A program made the translations under genes and the position numbers. From positions 963,030 to 1,027,029 of the forward strand of contig NZ_KZ319340.1 of the NCBI RefSeq assembly GCF_002744735.1: a stretch of 64,000 bases of DNA, written 5' to 3'. Of the stretch, positions 25,285 through 33,475 are shown piece after piece. How positions within the stretch are numbered: position 1 is the first letter of the stretch; the number at the start of each line of letters is the position of its first letter. The notes under the pieces were generated by a model, which worked only from the letters and a program-made list of their open reading frames with translations, was not told where the DNA came from and did no database searches. The stretch comes from Marinobacter guineae (lineage in GTDB: Bacteria; Pseudomonadota; Gammaproteobacteria; Pseudomonadales; Oleiphilaceae).

Positions 25285-27009
25285 ATGTTCGAGATACAGG
25301 TATCCTCAAAAAAAGGCAAAGTGCTCCAGAGAGTTCACTGTGCCGATGAAAAATGTCGTATTGGCCGTGACCGGGACAACATGATTGTCCTTCAGGGTCG
25401 GAAAGTCGGTGCGGTACATGCGTGGCTGGTAGAAAGGGATGAAGGTGTATTTGTCGAAGACAATTCATCCAAAACCGGTGTGAGTGTTAATGGCAACAGG
25501 GTGTCCGTTCATGGCCCGATTGTGGTTGAGGATTCGATAGCCATAGGCGATTACCTTCTCCGGGTGATCTGCAAGCGAGCTCAGAATAACGCCGAGCCCA
25601 CTGCGCCGGCTGTCGATGACACTGAGACAAGGGAGTTGGTGGTATCGACATCCACGGAGCTGGCCTATGTCGATACCGGTGACCAGGTCGCATTTGCACA
25701 GCGGGATGAACTCTATGCGACATGGCGTATTGCTGTACGCGACCGGCTCGTAAAGCTCCTGGATCTGCGACGAATAGATGTGAGCAACCTGAGCGATAGC
25801 GAGCTGCGCGCGGTTACCGGGGAAGCAATCGAAAAAATTATTCATGATATTGACGACTTGCCTCTTGAAATAGACCGAGCAGATCTTGCGAGGCAGTCCC
25901 TCGCCGAGGCTGTGGGCCTGGGCCCGCTAGAAGAACTTCTGGCTGACGACTCGATCACTGAAATCATGGTCAACTCGGCCGACCAGTTATTTTTCGAACA
26001 AAATGGTCGATTAAAGAAATCGCACATAACGTTTACTGACGACAGAGCTGTCATTAGTGCAATCGAAAGAATAGTCGCCCCTTTGGGAAGGCGTATTGAC
26101 GAAAGCTCGCCAATGGTTGACGCGAGATTGGCAGACGGCTCACGAGTTAATGCTGTTATCCCTCCATTGGCTTTAAAGGGCCCCAGTATAACCATTCGGA
26201 AATTTTCCAAGGAACGGTTAAGGGCGAAGAACCTGGTCGAGTTTGGATCAGTTAGCTCTTCAATGATTAATTTTATCGAGATGTCTGTAAAAGCCAAAAG
26301 GAACGTCGTTATCTCTGGTGGTACTGGCTCCGGCAAGACCACGCTGCTTAACGTGTTGTCGAACTTTATTCCTGAATCTGAGCGAATCATTACTGTTGAA
26401 GATGCTGCCGAATTGAGTCTGGTCCAACCCAATCTGGTTGGACTGGAAGCCAGGCCTGCTAATCAGGAAGGAAAGGGGGTGGTCTCGATCCGTGATCTGG
26501 TTAGGAACTGTTTGCGAATGCGACCGGATCGAATTGTGGTGGGCGAGTGTCGTGGAGGTGAGGCGCTTGATATGTTGCAGGCGATGAATACTGGTCATGA
26601 CGGATCATTGACGACAATCCACGCAAACTCTCCCCGGGACTGCATCTCCAGGCTGGAGGTACTGGTAATGATGAGCGGTATTGAAATGCCACTGGCTGCT
26701 ATCAGAGAGCAGGTCTCCTCTGCCGTCAACATTGTTGTGCAACAAACCCGATTCTCTTGTGGTAGTCGGAAGGTAACCTCTATCACGGAGGTAACAGGTA
26801 TTGAGGGAAATACAGTTCAGTTGGCCGAGATCTTTCGCTTCCGCCAGACGGGTTATGGATCCGATGGCAGGGTCCAGGGAGTATTTGAGGCAACCGGTTT
26901 GATTCCCGAGTTTTACGAAAAGCTGGCTGAGCAGGGGGCTCAGGTGGATCTATCCATTTTCGATAAGCGCCCGAATACAGCTTTGGCCGTGGATACTGGT
27001 CATGTCTAA
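25285..27009 (+). CDS. tadA: TadA/CpaF secretion ATPase with N-terminal FHA domain
   Basis: Motor ATPase for pilus assembly. The first 95 residues form an FHA phosphothreonine-binding domain (CRIGRDRDNMIVL, then NSSKTGVSVNGN). The CpaF body follows, with EIMVNSADQLF, Walker A GGTGSGKTT at about 345-353, the Asp-box and Walker B motif DRIVVGECRGGEA. The total of 574 residues exceeds the usual 400-480 because of the FHA domain. No TadZ/CpaE gene is present, so the FHA domain may take over localisation or control. Overlap with tadB is eight bases. Confidence 0.93.
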   Translation: MFEIQVSSKKGKVLQRVHCADEKCRIGRDRDNMIVLQGRKVGAVHAWLVERDEGVFVEDNSSKTGVSVNGNRVSVHGPIVVEDSIAIGDYLLRVICKRAQNNAEPTAPAVDDTETRELVVSTSTELAYVDTGDQVAFAQRDELYATWRIAVRDRLVKLLDLRRIDVSNLSDSELRAVTGEAIEKIIHDIDDLPLEIDRADLARQSLAEAVGLGPLEELLADDSITEIMVNSADQLFFEQNGRLKKSHITFTDDRAVISAIERIVAPLGRRIDESSPMVDARLADGSRVNAVIPPLALKGPSITIRKFSKERLRAKNLVEFGSVSSSMINFIEMSVKAKRNVVISGGTGSGKTTLLNVLSNFIPESERIITVEDAAELSLVQPNLVGLEARPANQEGKGVVSIRDLVRNCLRMRPDRIVVGECRGGEALDMLQAMNTGHDGSLTTIHANSPRDCISRLEVLVMMSGIEMPLAAIREQVSSAVNIVVQQTRFSCGSRKVTSITEVTGIEGNTVQLAEIFRFRQTGYGSDGRVQGVFEATGLIPEFYEKLAEQGAQVDLSIFDKRPNTALAVDTGHV

Positions 27010-27856
27010 TATGGTTCTGGCAGCAGTCATCGGGTCGTCGCTACTTGCCTTTCTGGTTGCAGCTCTGTGTATCTACTGCATCAACATCGGGGTAAAGCGA
27101 TACGAAGAGAACTTTACTGAATCTGCCCGGGAGAACCTGACTGATCTGTTTATCTTCATCGACCCGGCGAAGCTCTATATCGTAAACATTGTCTCCCTGG
27201 TGTTGGTTTTTATCATCAGCTGGTTGGCTAGCGGCACTCTGGTCATAGCGCTGATTGCCTCCGCTGCCGGTGCTTGGGCTCCCAGTTGGTTGTACGGATT
27301 TTTCAGGGCCAGGCGACAAAACCAATTCCTGTTCGATTTGCCGGATTTTCTTCTTGCCTTAGCAAATAGTATGCGAGCTGGCGGGAATCTTTCGACAGCA
27401 TTGGACAGGGTCCTCGCGGAGATATCGGGCCCGCTAAAGCAGGAATTCGGTTTGCTCCAGAGAGAGCTGCGAATGGGGACAGAGTACACGGTAGCCCTCG
27501 ACAATCTTTGCCAACGTATGCCTCTTCAGGAGCTAGCTTTGGTTTCGTCCGGGATCAAAATTTCCCGGGAAATAGGAGGCCAACTGGCGGATACCCTGGA
27601 ACGATTGGGGGAGACAATCAGACGGAAGCTGGAAATGGAGGGCAAAATCAACTCCCTGACGGCACAAGGCAAATACCAGGGCGTGGTGATGGCGGCGCTT
27701 CCACTTTTCCTGGCCTTGATTATTTACCACATTGAACCTGTCGCCATGTCCAGATTGTGGAGTGAACCTGTTGGTTGGGCGGTTTGTGTTTTGATCGTAG
27801 TTTTTGAATTGCTCGGGTATCACTTCATCAAAAAAATCGTAACCATAGATGTGTAA
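27002..27856 (+). CDS. tadB: Tad inner-membrane platform protein TadB
   Basis: Inner-membrane protein of the type II secretion F family that pairs with TadC as assembly platform. The 284 residues contain an N-terminal membrane segment, two more near residues 57-95, the cytoplasmic GSPF-like domain (LPDFLLALANSMRAGGNLSTAL) and C-terminal membrane helices. It overlaps the end of tadA and precedes tadC, the standard pair. Confidence 0.93.
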   Translation: MSNMVLAAVIGSSLLAFLVAALCIYCINIGVKRYEENFTESARENLTDLFIFIDPAKLYIVNIVSLVLVFIISWLASGTLVIALIASAAGAWAPSWLYGFFRARRQNQFLFDLPDFLLALANSMRAGGNLSTALDRVLAEISGPLKQEFGLLQRELRMGTEYTVALDNLCQRMPLQELALVSSGIKISREIGGQLADTLERLGETIRRKLEMEGKINSLTAQGKYQGVVMAALPLFLALIIYHIEPVAMSRLWSEPVGWAVCVLIVVFELLGYHFIKKIVTIDV

Positions 27857-27875
27857 GGCGTAGCGGGTAATTTCC

Positions 27876-28739
27876 ATGAAACTAATGTTGTTTGTCGCAG
27901 CCTTTCTCGCGGTGGCGTTGTTTATTCTTGCTGCAAGAAATATTAAAAGCACTGTGCCTGACTCTAATCGCGATTATATGGACCCGTTACCACCGGCGCT
28001 TAGAATGGTATGGCCGCTGGTGAGAATACTGGCATTCCACCTTGGAGAGAGATTTCCCACTGATATCCTTGAATATTATTATCGACAAATGCGGAGATCT
28101 GGTGTCGCCTATCTTATGACAGCAGATGAGTTTGTAGGCCTCAAGATTTTGGGTGGTGTTACTGCGGTAGGCGTTGCAGCGCTGATCATGTGGCTTCTTG
28201 AGGCGTTTGATCCACTTTACCTTCCCTTTGCGCTTGTTTTGGGCTGGACTATGCCGTCCCTGTCTTTAAGGGATCGCCGAAAAAGGAGAGAGGCACTGAT
28301 ACTAAAGCAATTGCCAACCTTTCTGGATTTTCTGACCATGGCGGTCCAGGCCGGTATGAACCTCTCCGGCGCACTGAACCAGGCTATAGAGAAAGGACCT
28401 GCGGGGCCATTAAAAATCGAACTTGAGAAAGTGATTCGAGACATACGAGCGGGCATGCATCGGGTAGACGCCTTAAGGGCCATGGCAGAACGTATTGAGC
28501 TGAAGGAAGTGACCAGTTTTGTAACTGCAGTAGCGCAAGCGGAGAAAACGGGGAGCAGTCTGGGAGAAACGCTGAAAATCCAGGCCGACCAGCGCCGTGT
28601 TGAAAGATTTCAGCGTGCCGAAAAAATGGCAATGGAAGCCCCGGTAAAGCTGATATTCCCGTTAGTGGTATTCATATTTCCGATGACCTTTATTGTATTG
28701 GGATTCCCTATAGCGATGAAGTTCTTATATGAAATGTAA
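27876..28739 (+). CDS. tadC: Tad inner-membrane platform protein TadC
   Basis: Second platform protein, 287 residues, with an N-terminal anchor, membrane segments near residues 83-130, the domain LPTFLDFLTMAVQAGMNLSGAL and a C-terminal FPLVVFIFPMTFIVLG helix. The shared GSPF-type motif with TadB supports the assignment. The order tadA-tadB-tadC is intact. Confidence 0.93.
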   Translation: MKLMLFVAAFLAVALFILAARNIKSTVPDSNRDYMDPLPPALRMVWPLVRILAFHLGERFPTDILEYYYRQMRRSGVAYLMTADEFVGLKILGGVTAVGVAALIMWLLEAFDPLYLPFALVLGWTMPSLSLRDRRKRREALILKQLPTFLDFLTMAVQAGMNLSGALNQAIEKGPAGPLKIELEKVIRDIRAGMHRVDALRAMAERIELKEVTSFVTAVAQAEKTGSSLGETLKIQADQRRVERFQRAEKMAMEAPVKLIFPLVVFIFPMTFIVLGFPIAMKFLYEM

Positions 28740-28785
28740 TGTTTTAAAGAATGGCATTTGTTTGACGGGCGGCAGGGGCTGAATA

Positions 28786-29142
28786 TTGTTATTCGAAACA
28801 AAATATCGCAAATCCACAGTGGAGTCCGAGAACGGTTGTCGTGCCACAGTAGGTATTGCAGATACTTGGATCAAACGGCTTCACGGCTTCAAGAAAAAAG
28901 GGTTATCTCGGTCGGTAGAGGGTGTTGTGATACATCCATGCTCTTCGATACATACTATCGGGATGAAATTTGATATTGACGTTTACTTTCTCGATCAGAA
29001 ACTCAGAGTGCTTCGAGTTTATCCCTCCGTGGGACCCTATCGATGCAAGTCTGTTCCCGGAGCAAGGTATGTATTGGAGTTTAAGTCAGGGGAAGTAGTA
29101 TTCCCGTTTGCGAATATTGGTGAAAACGTAAGGTTTACCTAA
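28786..29142 (+). CDS. DUF192-family protein in the Tad locus
   Basis: The 118-residue protein matches the DUF192 pattern: ADTWIKRLHGFKKKGL, then a conserved GVVIHPCSSIHTIGMKFDIDV core and a GARYVLEF ending. The biochemical function of the family is unknown. It begins at TTG 28786, because no ATG is in frame. A GGGG stretch about seven bases upstream could serve as ribosome site. No signal peptide is visible with this start. DUF192 genes also occur near Tad loci elsewhere, as far as I know. Confidence 0.75.
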   Translation: MLFETKYRKSTVESENGCRATVGIADTWIKRLHGFKKKGLSRSVEGVVIHPCSSIHTIGMKFDIDVYFLDQKLRVLRVYPSVGPYRCKSVPGARYVLEFKSGEVVFPFANIGENVRFT

Positions 29143-29155
29143 TAAAGGTGCGGGT

Positions 29156-29617
29156 ATGTGGGGTAAAAGCAGCTTGGCAGTTTCTCAATTGATAGTGATC
29201 AGTACTTTCTTCCTGATTCTGGGTGGCTGCGCTACAACAACAGGGTCTGGAGAGAATGCCGAGTTTTCAAATCTGATAGAAAAAGCATCCTCACAGTACG
29301 AAGCGGGTCTGCTTACCGAAGCGGAGTCCTCTTATCGGAAAGTAACGGCCTTGCGGCCAGACTACTACGAGCCTTGGCTCAAACTAGGAAATATTTACGT
29401 AAGAACTGGTCAGCTGGAAGCGGCTGTCCGGATGTTTAGAGAGTGTACAGAACTTCGTCCCGATGATGTTCGTGGTTGGAGCAACCTTTCACTAACACGT
29501 CTTAAGCAAAGCCTTGCGGTTCTGGATGATGCGCAGCAATATTTTCCGAGCGAATCTACGGGTGCCGCAGTGTTAAGAAATTCCAGAGAGTCTCTGATAA
29601 AGAACTTGGTGGATTAG
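29156..29617 (+). CDS. tadD: TadD-like TPR lipoprotein
   Basis: Lipoprotein of 153 residues. The N-terminal signal ends in the lipobox LGGC at about residue 25. The mature part contains TPR repeats (AEFSNLIEKASSQYEAGLLTEA to DDVRGWSNLS, given as the region from about 38 to 120). TadD lipoproteins help the secretin reach the outer membrane in related systems. The gene is in the Tad operon, 13 bases after the DUF192 gene. Confidence 0.82.
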   Translation: MWGKSSLAVSQLIVISTFFLILGGCATTTGSGENAEFSNLIEKASSQYEAGLLTEAESSYRKVTALRPDYYEPWLKLGNIYVRTGQLEAAVRMFRECTELRPDDVRGWSNLSLTRLKQSLAVLDDAQQYFPSESTGAAVLRNSRESLIKNLVD

Positions 29618-29635
29618 GCACGGAAGCCCTATCTC

Positions 29636-30349
29636 ATGAATAGACAAGGTAGTCTCTTTAAAGAGCGAGGCTCATTCATCGTTGAGAGCGTATGGCTTTG
29701 GCCCATATTGATCATGTTGACGCTTGGCGTGGTTCAGATGGGGTTCTTGTACAACGCTAAAGCGACGATGAATAACGCCACATTTCAAGCCGCCCGGGCA
29801 GGTTCTATAGCGCATGCCGATAAAGGCACTATGGAGAAGCGCTTGGCTGACGCGATGGCGCCTTTATACTTAAAAGATTCAAATATCTCAGATCTGGTTA
29901 TTAGGAGGGCCGCTTTGTATGCGGCAATTAGGCTTCCTGCAGCGCCAATCGGTCAGATTGATATTATATCTCCAACAAAAAAAATATATAAAGAATTCGA
30001 GAGAACCCAATATTATCTGGATGGCCGGCGTCGTGAAAGGCGAATAAGGCAGATGCCAAACGATAACCTAAATGTCCGAAGCGCATCCGAGAAAATAGTA
30101 AAGGCATCATCGGGTAACGTAAGTATCAACTTGCAGGATGCCAATTTATTAAAGATTCGGGGGCACTGGTGCTATGAAATGATCGTTCCGTTCGTGAATT
30201 ACCTGATTTATCAAACCTATGCCAGCCTACCTGGGGCCAAGAATCCGCACTGGGGAGCGTGTAGAGCGCGATCTTTGATTAATGGCTCATATTATTTGCC
30301 GATTAGCGCGACGAGCGTGGTTCGGATGCAGACACCAATCCGGTGGTAG
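29636..30349 (+). CDS. TadE-like pseudopilin
   Basis: The 237 residues begin with a basic stretch and the pseudopilin signature KERGSFIVESVWLWPILIML at about residues 9-28, where Gly precedes the site and Glu is the sixth residue after it. This is followed by GFLYNAKATMNNATFQAARA, typical of TadE. The remaining extracytoplasmic region is basic, with no recognised domain. It is one of three to four pilin-like proteins in the locus. Confidence 0.78.
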   Translation: MNRQGSLFKERGSFIVESVWLWPILIMLTLGVVQMGFLYNAKATMNNATFQAARAGSIAHADKGTMEKRLADAMAPLYLKDSNISDLVIRRAALYAAIRLPAAPIGQIDIISPTKKIYKEFERTQYYLDGRRRERRIRQMPNDNLNVRSASEKIVKASSGNVSINLQDANLLKIRGHWCYEMIVPFVNYLIYQTYASLPGAKNPHWGACRARSLINGSYYLPISATSVVRMQTPIRW

Positions 30350-30385
30350 CAGTTGGAAGTGCACGGTCACAAGGAGTTAACCTAC

Positions 30386-31363
30386 ATGAAATGGATCAAT
30401 TCGTTCAGGCTTTTTTTTGCAATGGTTTGTGTTTTGGGTGCGGCTAACAGTATGGCTGAGCCAATATCGAGTCAGTTTCTCGATGCGTTGGATGGGCTGC
30501 AAGAGTATTCATCTCAGCATACAGATTTTTCTCAATACGAGCTCATTCTTGGCAAAATGCGTTATCAATATCCCCGTTCCCCTGACGAGACTGAAGGATT
30601 CAAGGCAGAGGCTTCGAGAATTTTCGAGGGGCGAATCGATCGTAAGGTCTTTGATTTCAACCCCGATGTTGGCTCCTTGAAGGCGTTTAGCACGCTCAAA
30701 GACTTTCTTGACGGTGAAGGCTTTAATATCGCGTTCACTTGTGAAGGGAGCTCATGTGGTTCAGTTAAGGGCTGGGGCACATTCTTTCCGGATCAAGCGG
30801 ATGGTTCGTCGTCTGATCAATTCTATTTGTCTGCTATATACCCCGAGAACGGTCCGCCTGAGCGCGTTTTTTCTTCGCATATTTCCATGATTGGTAACCG
30901 TGTCAGGGTGACGATCGATGAGGTGGTCCTACTCGTTGACATGGAACGCTCGATTGAGAATTATGCGAATGCGGTGTTGGGCTATTGGTCTGAATACGGC
31001 TTCGATCAGGGATTGCCGGTAACTGGGTATGGTCTTGGCAGTTATGAGTTAACAACCACTATGAAGCTTAAGTACAGAGCTATTGCCAAAATAATGGAAA
31101 ATAATCCTGATTTTCCCATTAAGTTATCTGGATACACTGATCTTGTAGGCGAGGAAAGTGTTAATAGAGAACTATCGCTCGTCCGGGCTAAATCCGTAGC
31201 TGATTTCTTGGTAACCATGGGTGTCCCTGAAGATTCTTTGAGTTTTGAGGGGCGAGGTGTTTTTAATTATATGGAAGAGGAGGTTTTTGACAATGTTGCT
31301 CCCCAGCATCGAAAGGTAATTGTGGTCGCGTTTCCTGCGAAGGAAATTAGCAGTTTAAACTAA
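30386..31363 (+). CDS. OmpA-family protein with one DUF4892-like module
   Basis: The 325-residue exported protein has a signal peptide (cut near MAEPIS), a module with the RYPxS-like start (MRYQYPRSPDETEG) and a paired-cysteine segment CEGSSC, as in the 16991-18469 protein. It ends in an OmpA-type domain with GYTDLVGEESVNRELSLVRA. The ATG at 30386 has AAGGAG nine bases upstream; the longer frame from 30353 is not needed. Together with the 16991 gene it brackets the Tad locus. Confidence 0.78.
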   Translation: MKWINSFRLFFAMVCVLGAANSMAEPISSQFLDALDGLQEYSSQHTDFSQYELILGKMRYQYPRSPDETEGFKAEASRIFEGRIDRKVFDFNPDVGSLKAFSTLKDFLDGEGFNIAFTCEGSSCGSVKGWGTFFPDQADGSSSDQFYLSAIYPENGPPERVFSSHISMIGNRVRVTIDEVVLLVDMERSIENYANAVLGYWSEYGFDQGLPVTGYGLGSYELTTTMKLKYRAIAKIMENNPDFPIKLSGYTDLVGEESVNRELSLVRAKSVADFLVTMGVPEDSLSFEGRGVFNYMEEEVFDNVAPQHRKVIVVAFPAKEISSLN

Positions 31364-31398
31364 GTATCTATTCAAGTTATTTCATAAAAGGGAATTTT

Positions 31399-31746
31399 AT
31401 GAGTTCGTTCGGATCACAGGACTTTAATTCAGAGAAGAATACTATCTTGTTTATTTATATTCTGCATGCATTGGGATTTTTTACTGGGGGTTTAACCAGT
31501 ATTGCAGCAATTATTATGAATTATGTGAAATTGGATGACATCAAGAATCCAATTTCGGTATCACATTTCAAATGGCAAATGCGCACATTTTGGTGGGGGG
31601 TGCTGTGGAGTTTGGTTAGCCTGATCTTGGCATATTTCATTATCGGTTTGCTGGGTTTCGTCGTTATTTTCTTTTGGTTTGTTTATCGATTAGTTGCTGG
31701 AATGGTGAACCTTAATAAAGATAAAGGTATGTATGGCGTTGCATAG
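31399..31746 (+). CDS. Small DUF4870-like membrane protein
   Basis: A 115-residue inner-membrane protein with three hydrophobic segments (about 18-42, 65-87, 88-105) and the pattern SHFKWQMRTFWWG, as in the DUF4870 family. The family has no proven role. It follows the OmpA-like gene after 35 bases with GGGAAT upstream and is the last gene of the AT-rich Tad block, before a weak terminator. Confidence 0.75.
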   Translation: MSSFGSQDFNSEKNTILFIYILHALGFFTGGLTSIAAIIMNYVKLDDIKNPISVSHFKWQMRTFWWGVLWSLVSLILAYFIIGLLGFVVIFFWFVYRLVAGMVNLNKDKGMYGVA

Positions 31747-31749
31747 GAA

Positions 31750-31775
31750 GGCCCTTTGGGGCCCTACACTATTTT
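31750..31775 (+). terminator. Probable terminator at the end of the Tad block
   Basis: GGCCC-TTTG-GGGCC stem just after the stop of the DUF4870-like gene, followed by CTACACTATTTTATT. Short stem with an interrupted T-tract, so only moderate support. Confidence 0.45.
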
Positions 31776-31843
31776 ATTCACTCTGGTCCCACCCTGACCG
31801 CCTTTTAGGCAGCCTCCGCCAGTGACGAGAACCACAAGTTACC

Positions 31844-32098
31844 GTGGAATGCCTGGTTGCAGTATATGGTCAGCATCGCCTCACTGCCGGACCCACTTCG
31901 GGGATCGTCCCGCTGGTCCAGGCGGTATCAAGCGAGGTAGAGGTTAACTCCGGCCAGGCTGCGTTGGATTCAAGGGCCCGGGAGCGTCATCAGAAAATGA
32001 CGGATTTTCTGGAGCAACAGCAGAACGAGCGAAAAACTCGGCAGGCCGGCCGCGCCAATTTCCGGGAGAAGGTGAGGAAAGCCTGTGGCAACAGATAG
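31844..32098 (+). CDS. Doubtful small gene or remnant
   Basis: An 84-residue frame in an otherwise empty 414-base gap. Its C-terminal half is very charged (RARERHQKMTDFLEQQQ, then KVRKACGNR) and looks protein-like. The N-terminal half has no clear start signal and no ribosome site before the ATG. It could be the tail of a decayed gene. Higher GC than the neighbouring Tad genes suggests it belongs to the core region rather than to the Tad block. Confidence 0.35.
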   Translation: MECLVAVYGQHRLTAGPTSGIVPLVQAVSSEVEVNSGQAALDSRARERHQKMTDFLEQQQNERKTRQAGRANFREKVRKACGNR

Positions 32099-32160
32099 CA
32101 CTTTATGGATCACAATAGCCGGGAAGGAATTTCCGGAATCGGTTAAGCAAAGGAACTGCT

Positions 32161-33018
32161 ATGCCTCCTCGATTCTTTTCGGCGGCGCCCCTGCTGGCGC
32201 TGCTTGCGATACTCTTGCCCACCTTCGTTTTGGCGGGGCCACCAAAGTTCACACTCGCTAATGTCTATCAAAAGGGCATGCCCCTGGAGGGCTATTGGGT
32301 AAGCGAAAAGCTCGACGGTGTGCGCGCTTACTGGACGGGTGAACGGTTTATGTCACGCGGAGGCAATGAATACCGGGCACCGCAATGGTTTACCGCGGGA
32401 TTTCCGGAGCATCCACTTGATGGCGAACTGTGGATGGGCCGGGGCCGTTTTGCCGAATTATCCGGTGCTGTGCGCAAGGTCGACCCGGTTGACGCGGAGT
32501 GGCGGAAGATCCGGTTTATGGTGTTTGATCTCCCGTTGACGGGAGCAACTTTTGACCAGCGCTTGGCCAGGCTTGAGGTGTTGGTAGGCAAGATTGATTC
32601 ACCGTTTTTGGCGGTTGTTCAGCAACAAAGAGCGAGCACGCACGAGGATTTGATGGCACAACTGGAGGCGGTGACAGGTGATGGTGCGGAGGGCCTGATG
32701 CTGCGTCTCGGGAGCAGTGAGTACCGCACCGGGCGCTCAAGTGACTTGTTGAAAGTTAAGCAGTACAGCGATGCTGAAGCGGTCGTGATTCGCCATTTGC
32801 CAGGAAAAGGCAAATACCGGAACATGATGGGATCGCTGTTAGTAGAGCTACAGAATGGTCGGCGTTTCCGGATTGGTTCAGGTTTTAGCGATGCCGAGCG
32901 GGTTTCGCCACCCGAGCCAGGGACCACGATTACGTTCAAGTATTACGGCCAAACCGCCACTGGCTTGCCCCGCTTTGCCAGTTTTCTGAGGATCCGCAAT
33001 GATGAACCTTCCCGCTGA
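32161..33018 (+). CDS. ligE: Periplasmic ATP-dependent DNA ligase LigE
   Basis: ATP-dependent DNA ligase that joins nicked DNA. The 285 residues have a signal peptide (hydrophobic to VLAGP, about residue 26), the catalytic lysine motif SEKLDGVRAYW with Lys50, and further nucleotidyltransferase motifs (DGELWMGRG, EGLMLR, LLKVK). The oligonucleotide-binding domain ends at the C terminus. Size and export signal match the Lig E class, which lacks extra domains. A role in repairing DNA taken up from outside is proposed for the class. It stands alone. Confidence 0.9.
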   Translation: MPPRFFSAAPLLALLAILLPTFVLAGPPKFTLANVYQKGMPLEGYWVSEKLDGVRAYWTGERFMSRGGNEYRAPQWFTAGFPEHPLDGELWMGRGRFAELSGAVRKVDPVDAEWRKIRFMVFDLPLTGATFDQRLARLEVLVGKIDSPFLAVVQQQRASTHEDLMAQLEAVTGDGAEGLMLRLGSSEYRTGRSSDLLKVKQYSDAEAVVIRHLPGKGKYRNMMGSLLVELQNGRRFRIGSGFSDAERVSPPEPGTTITFKYYGQTATGLPRFASFLRIRNDEPSR

Positions 33019-33124
33019 TTCCAGTATCAGCAGTACCGCCCATTGACGGCAGTCAAAACCAGAGTAGGCTGTGAAGCCTATACTAAAGGAAGTAAAACCC
33101 ATCCCAGTCATGGAGACTGTCTGT

Positions 33125-33382
33125 ATGTCCTTGGAAAAGCACGATCTGATTCACGAAATGCCCGAATCAAAAGAAGCTATTCATAATCTCAAGACCAGCG
33201 ACAATCATTTCGCGAAGATGTTTGATGAATACCATGATGTGGATCACGCGGTTCACCGCATCGAAACAGGCGCGGAGAATACCTCTGACGACCACCTGGA
33301 AAACCTCAAGAAGCAGCGCCTGAACCTCAAGGATCAGCTGACTGCCATGGTTCGTGAGTATGAGGGTGCGGCGGCAAGCTGA
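33125..33382 (+). CDS. YdcH/DUF465-family small protein
   Basis: An 85-residue protein, almost entirely helical and charged, with the DUF465 pattern HDLIHEMPESKEAIHNLK and the ending LNLKDQLTAMVREYE. The family is known from proteobacteria without a fixed role. The ATG at 33125 starts the conserved part; frames from 33071 add an unlikely 18-residue leader. It probably folds as a coiled-coil hairpin. Confidence 0.85.
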   Translation: MSLEKHDLIHEMPESKEAIHNLKTSDNHFAKMFDEYHDVDHAVHRIETGAENTSDDHLENLKKQRLNLKDQLTAMVREYEGAAAS

Positions 33383-33475
33383 TAGCAACCGAGCCGTCAA
33401 CGAACCGTCATTCTGGCGTAACCCTCCTTGTGAACACTGATGCTGCAGTATCATTCATTTCACAAGGAGCTGATT

